Shown here: positions 9,018-17,859 of the stretch, piece after piece
How the letters are laid out: every line of letters starts with the position of its first letter
Numbering within the stretch: position 1 is the first letter of the stretch
Source of the DNA: DATBVX01 sp963705495
Lineage (GTDB): Bacteria > Pseudomonadota > Gammaproteobacteria > Steroidobacterales > Steroidobacteraceae
DNA length: 64,000 nucleotides
Direction: 5' to 3'
Assembly: GCA_963705495.1 (NCBI GenBank)
Contig: CAVPJQ010000018.1
Location: forward strand, 1-64,000
Translations under genes and position numbers: made by a program
The notes under the pieces: generated by a model
Databases searched by the model: none
Told to the model about the DNA's origin: nothing
What the model saw: the letters and a program-made list of their open reading frames with translations, nothing else

Positions 9018-9962
9018 TTGTATCCAATCGCGGCGCGCGTGAGCCCCCACTATCCACGAGATCTCATCGGCTACGGTGCGAAGCCGCCCGACCCACGCTG
9101 GCCGGGCGGTGCGCGGCTCGCGTTGCAGATCGTGCTCAATTACGAAGAAGGCGCCGAGCGTTCCGTACTGCACGGTGATGCAGCGTCGGAGACGTTCCTG
9201 AGTGAGATCGTCGCGGCCGAAGCGTATCAGGGCGCACGCCACATGAGCATGGAGTCGCTGTACGAGTATGGCAGTCGCGCAGGCGTGTGGCGGCTGCTGC
9301 GCCTGTTCGAGCGACGCCGCTTGCCGGTGACGGTGTTTGGCGTCGCGATGGCGCTGGAGCGCAATCCCGAAGCGGTCGCTGCGATGATTGCGGGCGGCCA
9401 CGAGATCGCGAGCCACGGCTGGCGCTGGCTGAGCTATCAGTCGGTGGATGAAAAGACGGAGCGCGAGCACATCGCGCGGGCGGTGAGTTCCATCGAGAAG
9501 TTGACTGGCCAGCGGCCGGTCGGCTGGTACACGGGCCGGGACAGTCCCAATACGCGCCGGCTCGTGGTCGAGCACGGCGGTTTTCTCTACGACGCGGACT
9601 CGTATGCGGATGACCTGCCGTACTGGCAGAGCGTGAGCGGGCGCGATCACCTCGTGATCCCGTACACGCTCGATTGCAACGACATGCGCTTTGCCACGGT
9701 CAATGGCTTTGCAACCGCCGCCGAGTTCACGGACTACCTGCGCGCGACCTTCGACTATCTCTATCGTGAAGGCGAACACGCGCCGAAGATGATGTCGGTC
9801 GGCTTGCACTGCCGGCTCGGCGGCCGCCCCGGACGCTGCGAGGCGTTCGAGCGCTTCCTCGATCATGTCGAGCGGCATGAACACGTCTGGATCTGCAGGC
9901 GCGCGGACATCGCGCGTCACTGGATCGCCCATCACGCGCCTGGTGGGCCTGCGCAGGCATGA
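9018..9962 (+). CDS. puuE: Allantoinase, polysaccharide-deacetylase family
   Basis: Metal-independent type allantoinase converting allantoin to allantoate. The 314-aa NodB-fold protein has PRDLIGYGAKPPDPRWPGG near the N-terminus, LNYEEGAE, the histidine block GGHEIASHGWRW and CRLGGRPGR, all characteristic of PuuE and not of the amidohydrolase-type AllB. No ATG exists at the proper place. The likely starts are TTG at 9018 or GTG at 9039, the latter giving MSPHYPRDLIGYG. A TAATAT hexamer at 8994-8999 could be its -10 box. Its stop overlaps the uraD start (ATGA). Confidence 0.92.
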   Translation: MYPIAARVSPHYPRDLIGYGAKPPDPRWPGGARLALQIVLNYEEGAERSVLHGDAASETFLSEIVAAEAYQGARHMSMESLYEYGSRAGVWRLLRLFERRRLPVTVFGVAMALERNPEAVAAMIAGGHEIASHGWRWLSYQSVDEKTEREHIARAVSSIEKLTGQRPVGWYTGRDSPNTRRLVVEHGGFLYDADSYADDLPYWQSVSGRDHLVIPYTLDCNDMRFATVNGFATAAEFTDYLRATFDYLYREGEHAPKMMSVGLHCRLGGRPGRCEAFERFLDHVERHEHVWICRRADIARHWIAHHAPGGPAQA

Positions 9963-10486
9963 AGCCGCCTTCTCTGACGATCGCCGAAGTCAACTCGCTG
10001 GGACGCGCGGAATTCGTCGGCCGCTTTGGCGCCATCTATGAGAAATCACCGTGGGTGGCAGAAGGCGCCTGGAATGCGCGGCCATTTGCGGATGCGACGG
10101 CGCTCGAGAATGCGCTGGCCGATGTCGTGCGCCAGGCGAGTCACGCGCAGCAGCTCGAGCTCTTGCAGAAGCATCCGCGGCTGGGTACGCGGCTCGCATT
10201 GAGCGGGTATTCGCGTTCCGAACAGGCGGGTGCCGGCCTTCTGGATGCGAGCGCTGCCGAGCGCGCCGAGCTGGAACAACTCAATAATGCCTATGAAGGG
10301 AAGTTTGGCTTCCCTTTCATTCTTGCCGTTCGCAATGCCAACTCGCGCAGCATTCTTGACAGCTGCCGGACGCGCATCAACCATGACGAGAAGTCGGAGT
10401 TCGACGAGAGCCTGCGCCAGGTATTCAAGATTGCGCACTTCCGTCTGTCCGATCTGCTGGACAACGGGAGATCCGCAACACGATGA
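9959..10486 (+). CDS. uraD: OHCU decarboxylase
   Basis: Decarboxylates 2-oxo-4-hydroxy-4-carboxy-5-ureidoimidazoline to S-allantoin. The protein is 175 aa with the expected helical architecture and family blocks EFVGRFGAIYEKSPWVAE, LLQKHPRLGTRL, LNNAYEGKFGFPFILAVRN and EIAHFR-like KIAHFRLSDLL. It overlaps puuE by 4 nt at its start and the adenosine kinase by 4 nt at its end, so the three are probably cotranslated. It acts directly after UraH, encoded 7.5 kb away. Confidence 0.94.
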   Translation: MKPPSLTIAEVNSLGRAEFVGRFGAIYEKSPWVAEGAWNARPFADATALENALADVVRQASHAQQLELLQKHPRLGTRLALSGYSRSEQAGAGLLDASAAERAELEQLNNAYEGKFGFPFILAVRNANSRSILDSCRTRINHDEKSEFDESLRQVFKIAHFRLSDLLDNGRSATR

Positions 10487-11459
10487 GCGCAATACAGGTT
10501 CTCGGAATCAGCAATGCCATCGTCGACGTGCTGACGCATGTCGACGATCAGTTCCTCACGCGCGTCGGCGTACCCAGGCGCTCCATGGTGCTCATCGATG
10601 AGCAGCGCGCTGAGGAGCTTTACCGGCAGATGGGGCCGACCACGGAAATGTCCGGCGGCTCCGTGGCGAACACCATTGCGGGGATCGCCAATCTCGGCGG
10701 CCGCACCGCGTACATCGGGCGCGTGTTCGACGATCAGCTCGGCCGCATCTTCGTCCACGACATGCAGTCGCTCGGCGTGGATGTGCGGCTTGCAGCCCGC
10801 GAAGAGTGGACCGCCGACCGCGCGCAGCTACATTCTGATTACGCCGGACGGCGAGCGCACGATGCAGACCTATCTCGGGAATTGCACCACGCTCGCGCCC
10901 GAGCACATCACCCCTCAGACCTTCGGCCAGCCGGAAATCGCGCTGCTGGAGGGCTATGTATGGGATCTGCCGCAGGGACCGGCCGCGCTCGCCAAGGCCA
11001 TCGAACTCGGACAACGCGCCGGGACGGTCATCGCGCTTCTCGCTCTCGGATGCGGAATGCGTCAAGCGGCATCGTCCGGAGTTCGCTGCGGCTGTCGGAC
11101 GTGAAGTGAAGATGGTGTTCGCCAACGAGACCGAGGTCATGAGCCTGTTCGAAGTGACGAGCTTCGATGCAGCGGTGCAGCGCGCCGCAAAGGTGGATGC
11201 ACTCTTCGCCATCACACGTTCCGAGAAGGGCTCGGTGATCGTCTCCGGGCAAGAACGGGTCGTGCAGGAAGCGTATCCGGTCGCGAAAGTCGTCGATGCG
11301 ACGGGCGCGGGCGATGCCTATACCGCGGCATTCCTGTACGCAAAGACCAACGGACGTTCGCTGAAAGACTGTGCCGACCTGGGTTCACGCGCGGCGACCG
11401 CGGTGATCCAGCAGGTCGGCGCGCGGCTCGAGAAGGACGCTCTCTACCGCATCTCCTAG
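10483..11459 (+). pseudogene. Adenosine kinase (PfkB family), two frameshifts
   Basis: Ribokinase-family kinase that would phosphorylate adenosine or a related nucleoside. Family similarity runs across three frames: MSAIQVLGISNAIVDVLTHV with MSGGSVANTIAGIANLGG in the first, ILITPDGERTMQTYLGNC in the second, and DATGAGDAYTAAFLYAKTNG, the PfkB signature with the catalytic Asp, in the third. The breaks are near 10815-10830 and near 11036-11042, each acting as one extra base. Removing both gives about 324 aa, normal for the family. No part is missing, so sequence error is more likely than true decay. The start overlaps uraD (ATGA). Confidence 0.85.
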
Positions 11460-11533
11460 ACGTCCGAAGACTGCGTTGAGGTCGAGTGGCCCCTCGGCTG
11501 TAGATCGCTCGAGACGGTTCTGAGCTCGGTGAG

Positions 11534-12779
11534 ATGCAATCTGCGCCCATGAGCACCGCGAAACCTGCGGACTTCGAACCCTACTCGGCATCGTTCGCGG
11601 CCGATCCGTATCCGGTGTATGCGCGGCTGCGCGAGCACACTCCCGTCTTCTACTCCGCGCAGCTCGGAATGACGCTGTTCACGCGCTATGACGACATCCG
11701 CAGCCTCCTGCTCGACGGTCGACTGGGACGCACGCTCGATCACTTGAAGCCTCCCGAGGAGATCGCGAGGCAGCGCGCCAGCGCGGAGTGGCAGCGGCTG
11801 CCGAACTACAGCCGCTACGTGCGCGTGAATCTGCTGGAGACTGAAGGGGCCGAACACGCGCGCGTGCGGCGGTTGGTTTCAGCGGCGCTGACACCCAGGC
11901 GGATTCGGGATCTCCGCGGGCGCATCCAGGCGCTCGTCGACGAGATGCTGGTGGCCTTGCTCCCGCAAGGCCGGATGAACTTTCTCGCCGACCTTGCTGA
12001 GCCGCTGCCGGTCTACATGATCTCGGATCTGCTCGGCTGGCCGCTGGAGGAACGCCATCGGCTGCGGCCGTGGTCGGCGCAGATCGTGCGTCTGTATGAG
12101 AAGGATCACTCAGCAGAGGACGAAGCGCGGGCCGAAGCTGCCACGACCGAATTCGCGTCGATGCTGGGCGAGCTGGCCGATCGGCGGCGCAATGAGCCGC
12201 GCGATGATCTCATCAGCGCGCTGGTGGCAGTGGTCGACGAGGGCGAGCGACTCACACGCGATGAGCTGATCGCCACCTGCATGCTGCTCCTCAACGCGGG
12301 GCACGAAGCGACCGTCAACGCGGCGGGGAACGGGCTTCTGGCGCTCCTGCGTCATCCCGAGCAGGCCGCGCGCCTGCGTGCCGAACCGGCGTTGATCACG
12401 AGTGCCGTCGAAGAAATCCTGCGCTTCGACGCGCCGCTGCAGCTCTTCCATCGCTACGTGCTCGAGGATCTGACCTTCGCTGACATCGAGCTGCGCAAGG
12501 GAGATGTCGTTGGCTTGCTATACGGCTGCGCCAATCGCGATCCGCAGGCGTTCGAGCACGCGGATGAATTCGACATCGGCCGCAACCCGAACCGGCACCT
12601 CAGCTTCGGCGCCGGCACTCACTTCTGTCTCGGCGCGCCGCTCGCGCGGCTCGAGCTCGAAATCCTGCTCGCGACCGTGCTGCGTCGCTTGCCGGAGCTT
12701 GAGATTGGACGATGCCGAGCCCGAGTTCCGCACCGGGTTCGTGTTCCGGGGACTCAAGGCACTGCACGTGCGCTGGTAG
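11534..12779 (+). pseudogene. Cytochrome P450, one frameshift near the C-terminus
   Basis: Soluble bacterial P450 monooxygenase of unknown substrate. Visible motifs are the I-helix LLNAGHEATVNA with the acid-alcohol pair replaced by E-A-T, the K-helix EEILRF (ExxR) and the haem loop FGAGTHFCLG with the axial cysteine, followed by APLARLELE. The reading frame breaks near 12704 (one extra base). Corrected, the protein ends at 12779 with EPEFRTGFVFRGLKALHVRW, the usual P450 tail, at about 414 aa. As written, the frame runs on to 12877 with unrelated residues. No ferredoxin or reductase gene is adjacent. The start could be 11534 or 11549. Confidence 0.85.
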
Positions 12780-12914
12780 AACAGCGGACTGAAAAAAAAG
12801 CGCGAATATCCAACTCATTTACACAACTTGCGCACAGCTTGTTCTCTCGACAAAAGCTTCGAGCGGCGTACGCTTGATATCCACGGTGCCGGACGTCGCG
12901 AGTCCGGAAAAACA

Positions 12915-13182
12915 CCGGGCCCCAATTGGCTGGGGCGAGGGTCACGAGCCAAGGGTGACCAAGAGCGCACGGGAAGCCCGCGCGCAGGTCCTCCCGAGAG
13001 GGAGGGCAGGCGAAACGAGCGGATGAATCAATCCGCGAGTGATGCGGATGGAAGGTGCACTCGACCGTGGAGACGCTGACGGAGCGTCTCGGCGGGGGAC
13101 GCGGCCAGGCGTCTTGAAAGAAACAAGCGGGGGCTGCAGCCCTCGGGCCGGTGATAGGCACGCATCGACGGTCGCCTCGTGC
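12915..13182. other. Hairpin-dense non-coding segment, candidate structured RNA or repeat
   Basis: The 569-bp gap 12780-13348 between the convergent P450 and aldehyde dehydrogenase genes has no convincing protein gene. It contains a run of perfect stems: 12919-12924/12931-12936, 12940-12945/12955-12960, 12990-12995/13000-13005 closing a GAGA (GNRA) tetraloop, 13019-13024/13031-13036, 13037-13041/13058-13062, 13070-13077/13083-13090 (8 bp), 13098-13102/13109-13113, a 12-bp palindrome at 13131-13142, and 13158-13162/13178-13182. Such density is unusual even for GC-rich DNA. It matches no RNA family I recognise. It may be a structured RNA or an intergenic repeat. Confidence 0.35.
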
Positions 13183-13287
13183 GGTTGCGAAGCGAGCCGA
13201 AGGCCGAGCGGGAACGGGAGAGCGACTCGGGCACATCGACCTTCGCGGGTCGGGAGCCGAGGGAGCGCAACCCGATCAGGCTGAAAC

Positions 13288-13319
13288 GAGGGGATGAGAC
13301 CGGCGGGTCTCATCCCCTC
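13288..13319 (-). terminator. Strong hairpin terminator downstream of the ALDH operon
   Basis: A perfect 14-bp stem (13288-13301 with 13306-13319) with a 4-nt loop lies 30 bp beyond the stop of the minus-strand aldehyde dehydrogenase gene. The minus-strand tail reads GTTTCAG, only weakly U-rich. On the plus strand the tail is CTTATTTG. It may act in both directions. Confidence 0.7.
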
Positions 13320-13348
13320 ACTTATTTGTGCGACGCGCTCGTTCGGCC

Positions 13349-14282
13349 TCAGCTGCCGATCGGGTGCCAGGTGGTCTTGGTTTCCAGCGTGTCGCTGATG
13401 AAGTAGGGGCTCTGCGCCTGCGTCCGCGGACCAGTTGATGCCCGGCCGCAGAATCACGCGCTTGATGTTGTCGGCCGCGAGTTCGCCGATCTGGCGCGTC
13501 GCTTTCGAGTCGCCCTCGCAGTAGACCACCGCATTGACGTCCATGTGCGAAGCGAATTGCTCGACGAGCTCGCTCTTGTGCCCGGTGAGGATGTTGACGA
13601 CGCCCGGTGGAACGTCGGAAGCGTGCAGCACCTCAGCCAGGCTGATGGCGCTCAACGGCTGCGACTCGGACGCCAGCACTACGCAAGTATTGCCACCCGC
13701 GATCGCCGGCCCGATGTTTGACACCAGGCCGAGGAGACCGCTCGCCTCCGGTGCGATCACCGCGACCACGCCCGTGGGCTCGAGCACCGAGAAATTGAAA
13801 TGCGAGGTGCTCACCGGATTCACGGCGCTGAAGATCTGCTGGTACTTGTCGGCCCAACCGGCGTAGTACACCAGCCGGTCGATGCTCTTCGTCACTTCGG
13901 CTTCGGCGTCGCGACGCGTCCGTCCCTGCAGGATCAGCTCCGCAATGAACTGTTCGCTCCGTCCTTCGAGCATTTCCGCGATCCGATAGAGAATCTGCCC
14001 GCGCAGGTAAGCGCTGGAGTTTGACCACTTCTCGAACGCACCGCGTGCCGCGACCAGTGCGTCGCGAAAGTCCTTGCGGCTGCTGCGGCACACATTGGCG
14101 ATCAGCGGCCCGCCGTTGACGTGCAGCTCGAAGTACCGGCCAGACTCGCTGCGCGGAAACTTGCCGTCAATGTAGAGCTTGTAGGTCTTCGCGACCGGCA
14201 GGCGCGTGACGCCAGCTGCGGCAGTTGCGCGTTTGCGAGCCACTTTCGTCTTGGATCGACGCGTCGCCTTGCGAGAGGCCAT
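13349..14282 (-). pseudogene. Truncated ALDH-fold protein (ALDH16 C-terminal-like half), one frameshift
   Basis: Aldehyde dehydrogenase fold of about 310 aa once one extra base near 13420-13430 is removed. It ends in TKTTWHPIGS in the corrected frame. It has an Ala/Lys/Arg-rich N-terminal tail, the LYIDGKF start of the fold, VVAVIAPEASGLLGLVSNI in the Rossmann region and PPGVVNILTG, but it stops before the catalytic segment. The general-base Glu and nucleophilic Cys are absent, and the usual PWNF asparagine is replaced. Its ATG overlaps the stop of the full ALDH by 4 nt. It resembles the inactive second domain of ALDH16 as a separate gene, and its role is presumably structural. Confidence 0.8.
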
Positions 14283-15751
14283 CAGCGCAGCTCCACGTAT
14301 GCGGCGAGGCCGTGCAGGCCACCTTCCCGACCCATGCCGCTTTCCTTGTAGCCGCCAAAGGGCGCGGTCGGATCGAACTTGTTGAAGGTGTTGGCCCAGA
14401 TGACACCGGCGCGGATGTTGCGCGTCATCTTGAAGATCTTCGCGCCCTTGTCCGTCCACACACCGCCCGAGAGTCCATAGGGCGTGTTGTTCGCTTTCTC
14501 CAGCGCTTCCTGGAAGGTGCGGAAGGTCTGGATCGTGAGCACCGGCCCGAAGATCTCCTCCTTGACGATGCGGTTCGATTGCGACACGCCCGTGAACAGT
14601 GTCGGCCGGCACCAGTAGCCTTTCTCGGGGAGCGAGGCGGAGCTTTGGTAGAGGTCGGCGCCTTCCGACTTTCCGATGCGCAGGTAGTCCTCGATCTTCT
14701 CGAGCTGTGCAGCGGAATTGATCGCGCCGATATCGGTGTTCTTGTCGAGCGGGTCGCCGATGATCAGCGTCTCCATCCGGTCCTTGAGCCGCGCGATCAC
14801 CTCGTCGGCCACCGATTCCTGCACCAGCAGTCTCGAGCCCGCGCAGCAGACGTGACCTTGATTGAAGAAGATCGCATTCACGATGCCTTCCACGGCCTGA
14901 TCGAGGGCGGCATCCGCAAAGATGATGTTCGCGGCTTTGCCGCCGAGCTCCAGCGTGTAGTGCTTCTTCGTGCCCGCCAGCTTGCGCTGAATCAGCCGGC
15001 CGACCTCGGTCGAACCGGTAAAGGCGATCTTGTCGACGTCCGGGTGGGTGACGATGGCCGCTCCCGTGTCACCCGCGCCGGTCACGATGTTCACCACGCC
15101 CGGCGGCAGGTCGATGTCACGCATCAGTTCCGCGAGCTTGAGTGCGGTGAGCGGCGTCGTCTCCGCCGGCTTGAGTACCACGGTGTTGCCGCACGCGAGG
15201 GCCGGCGCGATCTTCCACGCCGCCATCAGGAGCGGAAAATTCCACGGAATGATCTGGCCTGCGACGCCCAACGCGACCGCGCGTCGACCCGGGAATGCGT
15301 ACTCGAGCTTGTCCGCCCAGCCCGCGTAGTAGAAGAAGTGCGCAGCCGCGAGCGGGACATCGACATCGCGCGATTCGCGAATCGGCTTGCCGCCATCGAG
15401 CGACTCGATCGCCGCGAATTCGCGTGCGCGTTCCTGCAGAGCGCGCGCAATGCGGTAGAGGTACTTGCCGCGCTCGGCGGGACGCAGCTTCGACCAGATG
15501 CGCGTGTACGCATTGCGCGCGGCGGCGACCGCGCGATCGACATCGCCTTCGTCGGCCTTCGCGACCCGCGCCAGCGTCACAGCGCGAGCGGGATTGATCG
15601 TGTCGAAGTACTGCCGCTTACGCGGCGCCACGAACTCGCCACCGATGTAGAGCTCGTACTGCGGGTCGATGCGCACGTGATCCGTGCTCTCCGGCGCCGG
15701 CGCGTACTTCCAGGCGGTCTCGAACTGCAGCTTTACATCCGGGCGAGACAT
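14282..15751 (-). CDS. Aldehyde dehydrogenase, catalytic (ALDH16 N-terminal-like half)
   Basis: A complete 489-aa NAD(P)-dependent aldehyde dehydrogenase. PWNF (N171), FTGSTEVG, ELGGK with E268, and NQGHVCCAGS with C302 are all in place, and the C-terminal FGGYKESGMGREGG is present. It sits 2 bp downstream of deoC on the same strand, so it probably oxidises the acetaldehyde that DeoC releases from deoxyribose-5-phosphate to acetate. The following truncated ALDH overlaps its stop. Together the two make about 800 aa, the size of two-domain ALDH16 proteins. The reading frame is intact. Confidence 0.9.
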   Translation of the reverse strand: MSRPDVKLQFETAWKYAPAPESTDHVRIDPQYELYIGGEFVAPRKRQYFDTINPARAVTLARVAKADEGDVDRAVAAARNAYTRIWSKLRPAERGKYLYRIARALQERAREFAAIESLDGGKPIRESRDVDVPLAAAHFFYYAGWADKLEYAFPGRRAVALGVAGQIIPWNFPLLMAAWKIAPALACGNTVVLKPAETTPLTALKLAELMRDIDLPPGVVNIVTGAGDTGAAIVTHPDVDKIAFTGSTEVGRLIQRKLAGTKKHYTLELGGKAANIIFADAALDQAVEGIVNAIFFNQGHVCCAGSRLLVQESVADEVIARLKDRMETLIIGDPLDKNTDIGAINSAAQLEKIEDYLRIGKSEGADLYQSSASLPEKGYWCRPTLFTGVSQSNRIVKEEIFGPVLTIQTFRTFQEALEKANNTPYGLSGGVWTDKGAKIFKMTRNIRAGVIWANTFNKFDPTAPFGGYKESGMGREGGLHGLAAYVELR

Positions 15752-15753
15752 GT

Positions 15754-16692
15754 TCAGTCCTTGGAAAAGTAGTCGGCGGATTGGTAGACGCCGGTGCGCT
15801 GCTTCACGATCTGCATCAACAGATCGTTCGCCAGGCTGCTCGCGCCGAACCGGAACAAGTCGGGGGTCAGCCAGCCTTCGCCCAGGGTCTCGCGCAGCAT
15901 CACCAGGTACTGGATTGCAAGCTTCGCCTTCGAGATGCCACCGGCCGGCTTCATGCCGACGCGCCGGCCGGTCGCGTAGTAGTGATCGCGAATCGCGAGC
16001 AGCATGACCAGCGTCACCGGGAGGGTCGCAGCGGGCTGAATCTTGCCGGTCGACGTCTTGATGAAATCCGCTCCCGCATTGATGGCGAGAACGCTGGCGC
16101 GACGCACGCGATCGAGCGTGCCGAGCTCGCCGGTTTCGAGAATCACCTTGAGATGCGCTTGCCCGCAGGCTTCCTTGACCGCGACGATCTCGTCGAACAC
16201 GCGCTGATAGTCGCCCGCAAGAAATGCACCGCGCGAGATCACCATGTCGACCTCGTCCGCGCCTTCCGCCACGGCGACGCGCACGTCTTCGAGCTTGACG
16301 CTGAGCGGCGCCATCCCGCTGGGAAACGCGGTGGCGACGGATGCGACCTTGATGTCGTCGTGTCCCGCGAGCGCCTGGCGCGCCACTTTGACCATGGTCG
16401 GATATACGCAGACCGCGGCGACGTGCGGCAGATCAGGCACCGCATCGTGCAGATGCATCGCCTTCTGACACAGCTGCCGCACCTTGCCGGGCGTGTCCTG
16501 ACCCTCGAGCGTGGTCAGGTCGATCATGCTGAGCGCGAGCTTCAGGGCGTGGATCTTGGCGTCCTTCTTGATGCTGCGCGTGCCGAGGCGGGCCACGCGC
16601 TCTTCCACGCCCACTTCGTCGACCGGCGTCACCCGATCGAGCACGGGGAGGTGTGGGGTCCACGATTTGACGGCAACTTGCATGCTGGTCAC
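15754..16692 (-). CDS. deoC: Deoxyribose-phosphate aldolase
   Basis: Cleaves 2-deoxyribose-5-phosphate to glyceraldehyde-3-phosphate and acetaldehyde. The 312-aa class I aldolase has the Schiff-base lysine in DFIKTSTGKIQP (K212), the second catalytic lysine in VGMKPAGGIS, and VDMVISRGAFLAGDY. It is longer than the roughly 220-260 aa bacterial enzyme, with an N-terminal extension that resembles the long DeoC type. It overlaps deoD by 4 nt (start 16692, deoD stop 16689), and an ATG at 16683 is an alternative start. The operon order deoD-deoC-ALDH-ALDH matches the flow of deoxynucleoside carbon. Confidence 0.93.
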   Translation of the reverse strand: MTSMQVAVKSWTPHLPVLDRVTPVDEVGVEERVARLGTRSIKKDAKIHALKLALSMIDLTTLEGQDTPGKVRQLCQKAMHLHDAVPDLPHVAAVCVYPTMVKVARQALAGHDDIKVASVATAFPSGMAPLSVKLEDVRVAVAEGADEVDMVISRGAFLAGDYQRVFDEIVAVKEACGQAHLKVILETGELGTLDRVRRASVLAINAGADFIKTSTGKIQPAATLPVTLVMLLAIRDHYYATGRRVGMKPAGGISKAKLAIQYLVMLRETLGEGWLTPDLFRFGASSLANDLLMQIVKQRTGVYQSADYFSKD

Positions 16693-17405
16693 GTGAGGTC
16701 GAGAAGCGCCGTCTCAAGGGCGAGCTCGATCATCTGATCGAACGAGGTCTGGCGCTCGTCCGTCGACAGGCGCCGGCCGCTGTAGATCTCATCGCTCACG
16801 GTGCAGATCGCAAGGGCTTCGGCACCAAACTCAGCGGCGAGGGTGTAGATCCCCGCGGCTTCCATTTCGACGCCGAGGATATTGTACTTCTTCATCACCT
16901 CGAACATTTCCGGCTCGGGCGTGTAGAAGAGGTCGGCAGAGAAGAAGTTGCCGACCTGCACCGGGATCTTCCTTTCCTCTGCCACCCGCACGCACTCGCG
17001 CAACAGCCGAAAGCTCGCGAGGGCGGCGAGATCATAGCCCCCGAAGCGCATGCGATTCACGCCCGAGTCGGTCGAGGCGCCCATGGCAACGACAATGTCG
17101 TTGAGCTTCACCGTCGGGAGAACACTCCCGCAGCTGCCCACGCGTATCACGCGCTTGACCCCGAACTCGACCAGCAATTCATGGCAGTAGAGCGAGGCGG
17201 AAGGAATCCCGATGCCGTGGGCCTGCAAGGAGATCGGCCGACCGCGATACTCGCCGGTGAACCCGTACATAGCGCGCACGTCGTTGACACGCCGGGCGTT
17301 CTTCAGGTGACGCTCAGCGATGTATTGAGCGCGCAACGGATCGCCGGGCATGAGAACAGTGCTCGCGAAGTCACCATCTTTGGCGTTGAAGTGCTTGGAT
17401 CCCAT
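16689..17405 (-). CDS. deoD: Purine nucleoside phosphorylase DeoD-type
   Basis: Phosphorolysis of purine (deoxy)ribonucleosides to free base and (deoxy)ribose-1-phosphate. The 238-aa protein closely follows E. coli DeoD: GDFASTVLMPGDPLRAQYIA, RVIRVGSCGSVLP, LFSADLF-like FFSADLFYTPEPEMF, LGVEMEAAGIY and CTVSDEI with the catalytic Asp. The arginine of the later RLSTDERQTSF block is also kept. It is the first gene of the minus-strand operon. A TACAAT -10-like box lies 80 bp upstream on the minus strand (17490-17485). The reading frame is intact. Confidence 0.95.
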   Translation of the reverse strand: MGSKHFNAKDGDFASTVLMPGDPLRAQYIAERHLKNARRVNDVRAMYGFTGEYRGRPISLQAHGIGIPSASLYCHELLVEFGVKRVIRVGSCGSVLPTVKLNDIVVAMGASTDSGVNRMRFGGYDLAALASFRLLRECVRVAEERKIPVQVGNFFSADLFYTPEPEMFEVMKKYNILGVEMEAAGIYTLAAEFGAEALAICTVSDEIYSGRRLSTDERQTSFDQMIELALETALLDLT

Positions 17406-17859
17406 GGGTTAGTGCCGCAATGGTCGCATGCGCGCGAAATGGACGCCGGATCGGCGTGTTGGCCGGGGTTTCGAGGACGCGCTGATTGTACCCAAGATGA
17501 TATCCGCATTGTATTGGCCGTGATTTTTCCACTGGCCGTCAACCGCTGCGGTGCCCGGCGCGTGAAAGCAAGCACTGAAGTAATGCCGCAGCGATCGATG
17601 ATCGTGCAGTGCGCCTGATGAAGACGCGAGCGACGCCTGTGCCGCGCCGTTTTGTCCTAGATTCGGCAATGAGTTACTGGGTATACTCGCGCGCCGCTTC
17701 GACACGCGCACGCGTCACGTGTCGAAATCCACGCCGTGAAGGGATGACGACGCGCAAGCCGTACAAGTTGTCAACAGAATCTTGTGCGGTTTGTTGCACG
17801 ACGACACTCATAGTCGCGTTCGGGCTGGTTCACAAAGGTTGTTTGCAGGGGGCTCTGCC
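17406..17859. promoter_or_regulatory. Divergent regulatory gap deoD / TonB receptor with palindrome
   Basis: This 454-bp gap holds no convincing gene. For deoD, a minus-strand TACAAT lies at 17490-17485. For the plus-strand receptor, a TATACT hexamer at 17682-17687 is followed 11 bp later by an 8-bp inverted repeat, TTCGACAC at 17698-17705 with GTGTCGAA at 17719-17726. That position suits an operator or a 5'-UTR hairpin. No convincing -35 boxes were seen. The roughly 135 nt from the palindrome to the receptor start show a purine-rich GCAGGGGG ribosome site before the ATG. Confidence 0.4.

Noticed and set aside
8973..9935. Upstream extension of the allantoicase frame (total 655 aa)
   Set aside because: It is the complement of puuE, has no family blocks, and would double the normal allantoicase length.
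7968..9935. Other long opposite-strand frames over xdhA/xdhB, deoC, the AAA gene and the M3 peptidase
   Set aside because: They mirror GC-rich codon patterns of the real genes and lack start sites or motifs.
12754..13236. 160-aa minus-strand open frame (and an 83-aa plus-strand one at 12828-13079) in the P450/ALDH gap
   Set aside because: Residue composition is that of translated GC-rich hairpins and no conserved blocks are seen; the structured-RNA or repeat reading fits better.
12900..13260. Possible RNase P RNA, tmRNA or group II intron in the hairpin-rich gap
   Set aside because: None of their invariant segments (for example the RNase P GAGGAAAGTCC core, or the intron GUGYG start with domain V) is present.
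14283..14612. N-terminal extension of the truncated ALDH frame
   Set aside because: It overlaps the coding 3' end of the intact ALDH; the ATG at 14282 with a 4-nt overlap is the natural start.
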